From Bacteroidales bacterium (GTDB taxonomy: Bacteria > Bacteroidota > Bacteroidia > Bacteroidales > ML635J-15): 17,726 nucleotides of DNA. The notes beneath the pieces are model-generated. The model did not search any database. It worked only from the letters and a program-made list of their open reading frames with translations, and was not told the origin of the DNA. The position numbers were made by a program, and so were the translations under genes. The stretch is from the NCBI GenBank assembly GCA_023228725.1, contig JALOAQ010000058.1, forward strand, positions 1 through 17,726, given 5' to 3'. Shown here piece by piece: positions 14,786-17,726 of this stretch. The first letter of the stretch is position 1, and each line of letters opens with the position of its first letter.

Positions 14786-16570
14786 ATGAGAAAGTCTGTA
14801 ATAATCTTAATTCTATTTTGTTTTACAAGTACAAATTTTTTATTTTCTCAAAATAAATTTGAGAGACTTGAGTCTGCCAAACAATTTAATGAAAAACACA
14901 ATTTTGCGGAAGCAATAATAATTTTGGAAGATTTAATTGGTTATGATAATGAAAATTATGAATATTTTCAAGAAATAGCTTATGCTAATCTAAATCTTTT
15001 AAAATTTGATGAGGCTATTAAGTATTATCAAAAAGCAATAGAGCTTAATAAAGATTGTGTGAAGTGCTATGCTTACTATTCAAGAGCCGAGTATGAAAAG
15101 GAAAATTTAGAAAAAGCAGAAAAAATTATTAATGAAGCCTTAGAAATTGACAGTAATTTTCCTCTTCTTTATATGACAAGGGGTCTGATTTATTTAAAAA
15201 CAAATAGGAAAGAACTTGCTATATCAGATTTTAATAAATCCATTGAGCTAGACCCTGATAACGAGGACTTTTATATTACTAGAGCTAATTATTATATTCA
15301 AATTTCTGAACTTCATAATGCTTATAGCGATATAACTAAGGCGATAAAGTTAAAATCTAAAAATCCTCAATATTACTATTATAGAGCTTATGTTCTTACA
15401 AATTTAAAACTCCATGATGAGGCAATTATCGATATTAATAAAGCTATAGAATTAAATAATGCCGAAGTAAATTATTTTAATTTGAAAAGCACTATTTTAA
15501 TGAATTGGGGAAAGTTTGAAGAAGCTGAAAGTGTAATTTATAAATCTCTTGAATTAGTTCCTGATGATTATAATGCGTATATAGCTCTATCTGAAGTTTA
15601 TATGACACTAAATAATATGGATAGTTATTGCGAAGTTGTTGATAATGCAATTAATTTATGTCCAGAATCTGAGATGCAAAATGTTGAAATGCTAAAATCT
15701 TGGAGAGATAAATATTGCTATGACGACAAACTACCTTATTATATTTCACGTGCTTTAGCTTATTTTATAGAAAATGATTTTGGAAATGCTATAAATATTT
15801 CAAAACAAGCTAATCAAAAACTTGGAGCATCCTCAATATTGTACAATATTATTGGGTCCTCTTATATGGCTCGTAAAGAATATAATCTTGCTAAAAACTA
15901 TTTTGATTCTTGCAAAAACGTTATAGACCTTACGGCAAAAGAGATTTCTGATTATTACAGTATAAATGTTTCTAGTAGCGAGTCTGAGTTTTTGGTAAAT
16001 TCATATATTATTAGAGCAGATTTTGGACTTGCAATAATATGTTTAGCTAAAAATGATTATAAATCAGCGTTTTTATATATTATGAACACAATTAATAAAG
16101 CAGAAAAATTAGAAAATTTTGAAGGATTAGATTTGCTTTATATTACTAAAGGTTTAATTTATTTAGGACAAAAAGATTTGATAAATGCAGAAAAATCCTT
16201 TACAATAGCACAAGATAAAAACCCATATAATCCAATTCCTAGGGTAAATTTAGCTTTAGTTGAGCTATTTAAGATAAGTGATTTTAAATTAAAAAACTTA
16301 AAATTCCAATATGAACAGAAAATTTCTTGCCCACGATTAATTTTACCTAATATAAAACTAGCAAAAAACTTTGATTTAGAATTATTAGAGCCGATTTTGG
16401 AAATTTGTAATTTTGCTGTTCAAATGAATCCTCAGAATCCTGTTTCTTGGTTGTGTTTAGCAAAAATTCTTCAATTAAAAGAAGACCCTGAATATTGTAA
16501 AGCTCTGCAAAACGCCAGAGATTATGGCTTGTATGATTCTTTTAATGAAATTAAAGCTGATTGTAAATAA
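14786..16570 (+). CDS. Exported tetratricopeptide-repeat (TPR) protein
   Basis: A 594-residue protein with an N-terminal Sec signal peptide (hydrophobic 5-19, ending FLFSQ at 18-22) and no lipobox cysteine, so it is probably periplasmic. Roughly seven to eight TPR units run from about residue 25 to 290; clear examples are FDEAIKYYQKAIELNKD (74-90), LEKAEKIINEALEIDSN (108-124), ELAISDFNKSIELDPDN (143-159), HDEAIIDINKAIELNNA (210-226) and FEEAESVIYKSLELVPD (244-260). A second, looser TPR-like set lies at about 315-580 (for example LINAEKSFTIAQDKNPYNP). TPR arrays are protein-binding scaffolds; the partner is not evident. Single cysteines are scattered rather than paired in a motif. The gene is 16 nt upstream of pgi and almost certainly shares its transcript, though the products probably act in different compartments. 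Confidence 0.88.
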   Translation: MRKSVIILILFCFTSTNFLFSQNKFERLESAKQFNEKHNFAEAIIILEDLIGYDNENYEYFQEIAYANLNLLKFDEAIKYYQKAIELNKDCVKCYAYYSRAEYEKENLEKAEKIINEALEIDSNFPLLYMTRGLIYLKTNRKELAISDFNKSIELDPDNEDFYITRANYYIQISELHNAYSDITKAIKLKSKNPQYYYYRAYVLTNLKLHDEAIIDINKAIELNNAEVNYFNLKSTILMNWGKFEEAESVIYKSLELVPDDYNAYIALSEVYMTLNNMDSYCEVVDNAINLCPESEMQNVEMLKSWRDKYCYDDKLPYYISRALAYFIENDFGNAINISKQANQKLGASSILYNIIGSSYMARKEYNLAKNYFDSCKNVIDLTAKEISDYYSINVSSSESEFLVNSYIIRADFGLAIICLAKNDYKSAFLYIMNTINKAEKLENFEGLDLLYITKGLIYLGQKDLINAEKSFTIAQDKNPYNPIPRVNLALVELFKISDFKLKNLKFQYEQKISCPRLILPNIKLAKNFDLELLEPILEICNFAVQMNPQNPVSWLCLAKILQLKEDPEYCKALQNARDYGLYDSFNEIKADCK

Positions 16571-16586
16571 AAATAATTATAAGATT

Positions 16587-17726
16587 ATGAAATTAGATTT
16601 ATCAAATTCAATAAGTTTTTTAGGAGAAAATTCTTTTTCACGTTCACTAGAATATGCCTTAACAAAATTAGAAACTTTAAATTCAGGAAAAGGGGAGGGG
16701 GCTGAGTTTTTGGGCTGGATAAATTTAGTTCAAGCTTTTGATGAAGAAGATATAGAGGATATTATTAATGTGGCGGAAAATCTTCAAAATTTAGAAGCTG
16801 TTGTAGTTATTGGCATTGGCGGTTCATATTTAGGAGCAAAAGCTGTAATTGAAGCACTTAAACCACATTTTAATAAAACTAAAACAGAAATTTTATTTGC
16901 AGGTCATACTTTAAATGGAAACTATCATAAAGACTTGTTAGATTATTTGCAAAACAAAGAATATGGACTTGTTGTAATATCTAAATCCGGAACTACTACA
17001 GAACCAGCAATTGCGTTTAGGCTTTTGTATGATGATATAAAAAAACGCTGGAATAAAAATATAATTAAAGAAAGACTTGTAGTAATTACTGATGCAGAAA
17101 AAGGGGCTTTGCGTCAACTTGCAGATAAAGAGCAGTTTACAGATTTTATTATTGCAGATAATATTGGAGGTAGATTTTCTGTTTTATCGGCTGTAGGGCT
17201 TTTACCTATTGCTATAGCAGGTTTTGATATTAAAGAGTTTTTAAGAGGAGCATCTATAGCTCAGGATATTTGCTTAGAAAAAAGTCCTGAAAATCCCGCA
17301 GTTAAGTATGCTGCTATGAGAAATTTACTTTATGCTGCAGGATATAAAATCGAAATTTTAGTAAATTATAATCAAAGATTGGTGTTTTTAGCTGAATGGT
17401 GGAAACAACTTTTTGGAGAAAGTGAAGGAAAAGAAAATAAAGGTATTTTTCCTGCTTCAGCTTCTTTCACAACTGATTTACACTCTCTTGGGCAATATAT
17501 CCAACAAGGAGAAAGGCATTTGTTTGAAACTACAATTTTTGTTGAAGATGATTCTGATTCTCCAATAATTCCAAATGATGAGGAAAATCTTGATAAATTA
17601 AATTATCTGGCTGGAAAAAGCTTAGAATATGTAAACCAAAAAGCCGCTCAAGCTACAATAATGGCTCATGTTGAAGGAAAAGTTCCAAATATTTCTATTT
17701 CTATAGATTATTTAGATGAATATAAT
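16587..17726 (+). CDS. pgi: Glucose-6-phosphate isomerase, 3' end cut by the window
   Basis: Interconverts glucose 6-phosphate and fructose 6-phosphate in glycolysis and gluconeogenesis; cytosolic homodimer. From ATG 16587 the frame is open for 380 codons to the window edge. The short bacterial PGI form is about 450 residues, so roughly 65-70 residues are missing. Motifs: VIGIGGSYLGAKA (74-86), ISKSGTTTEP (131-140, sugar phosphate loop), DNIGGRFSVLSAVGLLP (191-207, with R196), WWKQLFGESEGK (271-282, catalytic E278) and TTDLHSLGQYIQQGER (295-310, ring-opening H299). All expected active-site segments up to the edge are intact. It follows the TPR gene by 16 nt with no promoter between, so it is likely the second gene of that unit. 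Confidence 0.95.
   Translation, partial: MKLDLSNSISFLGENSFSRSLEYALTKLETLNSGKGEGAEFLGWINLVQAFDEEDIEDIINVAENLQNLEAVVVIGIGGSYLGAKAVIEALKPHFNKTKTEILFAGHTLNGNYHKDLLDYLQNKEYGLVVISKSGTTTEPAIAFRLLYDDIKKRWNKNIIKERLVVITDAEKGALRQLADKEQFTDFIIADNIGGRFSVLSAVGLLPIAIAGFDIKEFLRGASIAQDICLEKSPENPAVKYAAMRNLLYAAGYKIEILVNYNQRLVFLAEWWKQLFGESEGKENKGIFPASASFTTDLHSLGQYIQQGERHLFETTIFVEDDSDSPIIPNDEENLDKLNYLAGKSLEYVNQKAAQATIMAHVEGKVPNISISIDYLDEYN

Overview
The window looks like a piece of a low-GC Bacteroidota (Bacteroidetes) chromosome. The evidence is: strong AT bias with compact genes; no obvious Shine-Dalgarno sequences; recurrent promoter -7 elements matching TAnnTTTG, several with an upstream TTTG, which is the pattern described for the Bacteroidota primary sigma factor; a gingipain-like peptidase ending in a Por-secretion (type IX) C-terminal sorting domain; and a Bacteroidota-style zinc-ribbon orphan. 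No rRNA, tRNA, CRISPR, insertion sequence or prophage gene was seen. Most genes are housekeeping.

Layout. Bases 1-163 hold a short tandem repeat and perhaps the start of a gene leaving the window on the minus strand. A two-gene minus-strand operon follows: glnS (glutaminyl-tRNA synthetase) then coaD (phosphopantetheine adenylyltransferase), overlapping by 8 nt. It diverges from folB (dihydroneopterin aldolase). All later genes are on the plus strand. They are: a small exported cysteine-containing protein and an exported caspase-like (C14/orthocaspase) protein with a probable DUF4384 tail; rarA; a 1099-residue secreted C25 (gingipain family) cysteine peptidase; a small zinc-ribbon protein; an M17 leucyl aminopeptidase; pdxA overlapping a short malic enzyme by 1 nt; an exported TPR protein; and pgi, which is cut by the right edge.

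The most interesting part is 2793-5429. A sequence resembling a sigma-54 promoter (correct -24/-12 spacing), preceded by a 14-nt direct repeat, sits upstream of the small exported protein. A hairpin terminator then separates that gene from the caspase gene, for which no separate promoter is visible. This suggests one transcription unit with the small protein made in excess. Both proteins carry [S/T]-R-G tripeptides: five in the caspase, including one in the likely p20/p10 linker, and two in the small protein. Orthocaspases and metacaspases cut after Arg/Lys, so a testable idea is an autoprocessing periplasmic protease whose partner is also its substrate.

Other points: the rarA start is best placed at a GTG abutting the caspase gene's terminator, because the upstream ATG lies inside the hairpin. 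The terminator of the C25 gene appears to share bases with the promoter of the next gene. The malic enzyme lacks the phosphotransacetylase-like tail usual in MaeB. All family assignments are by motif recognition; no searches were run.
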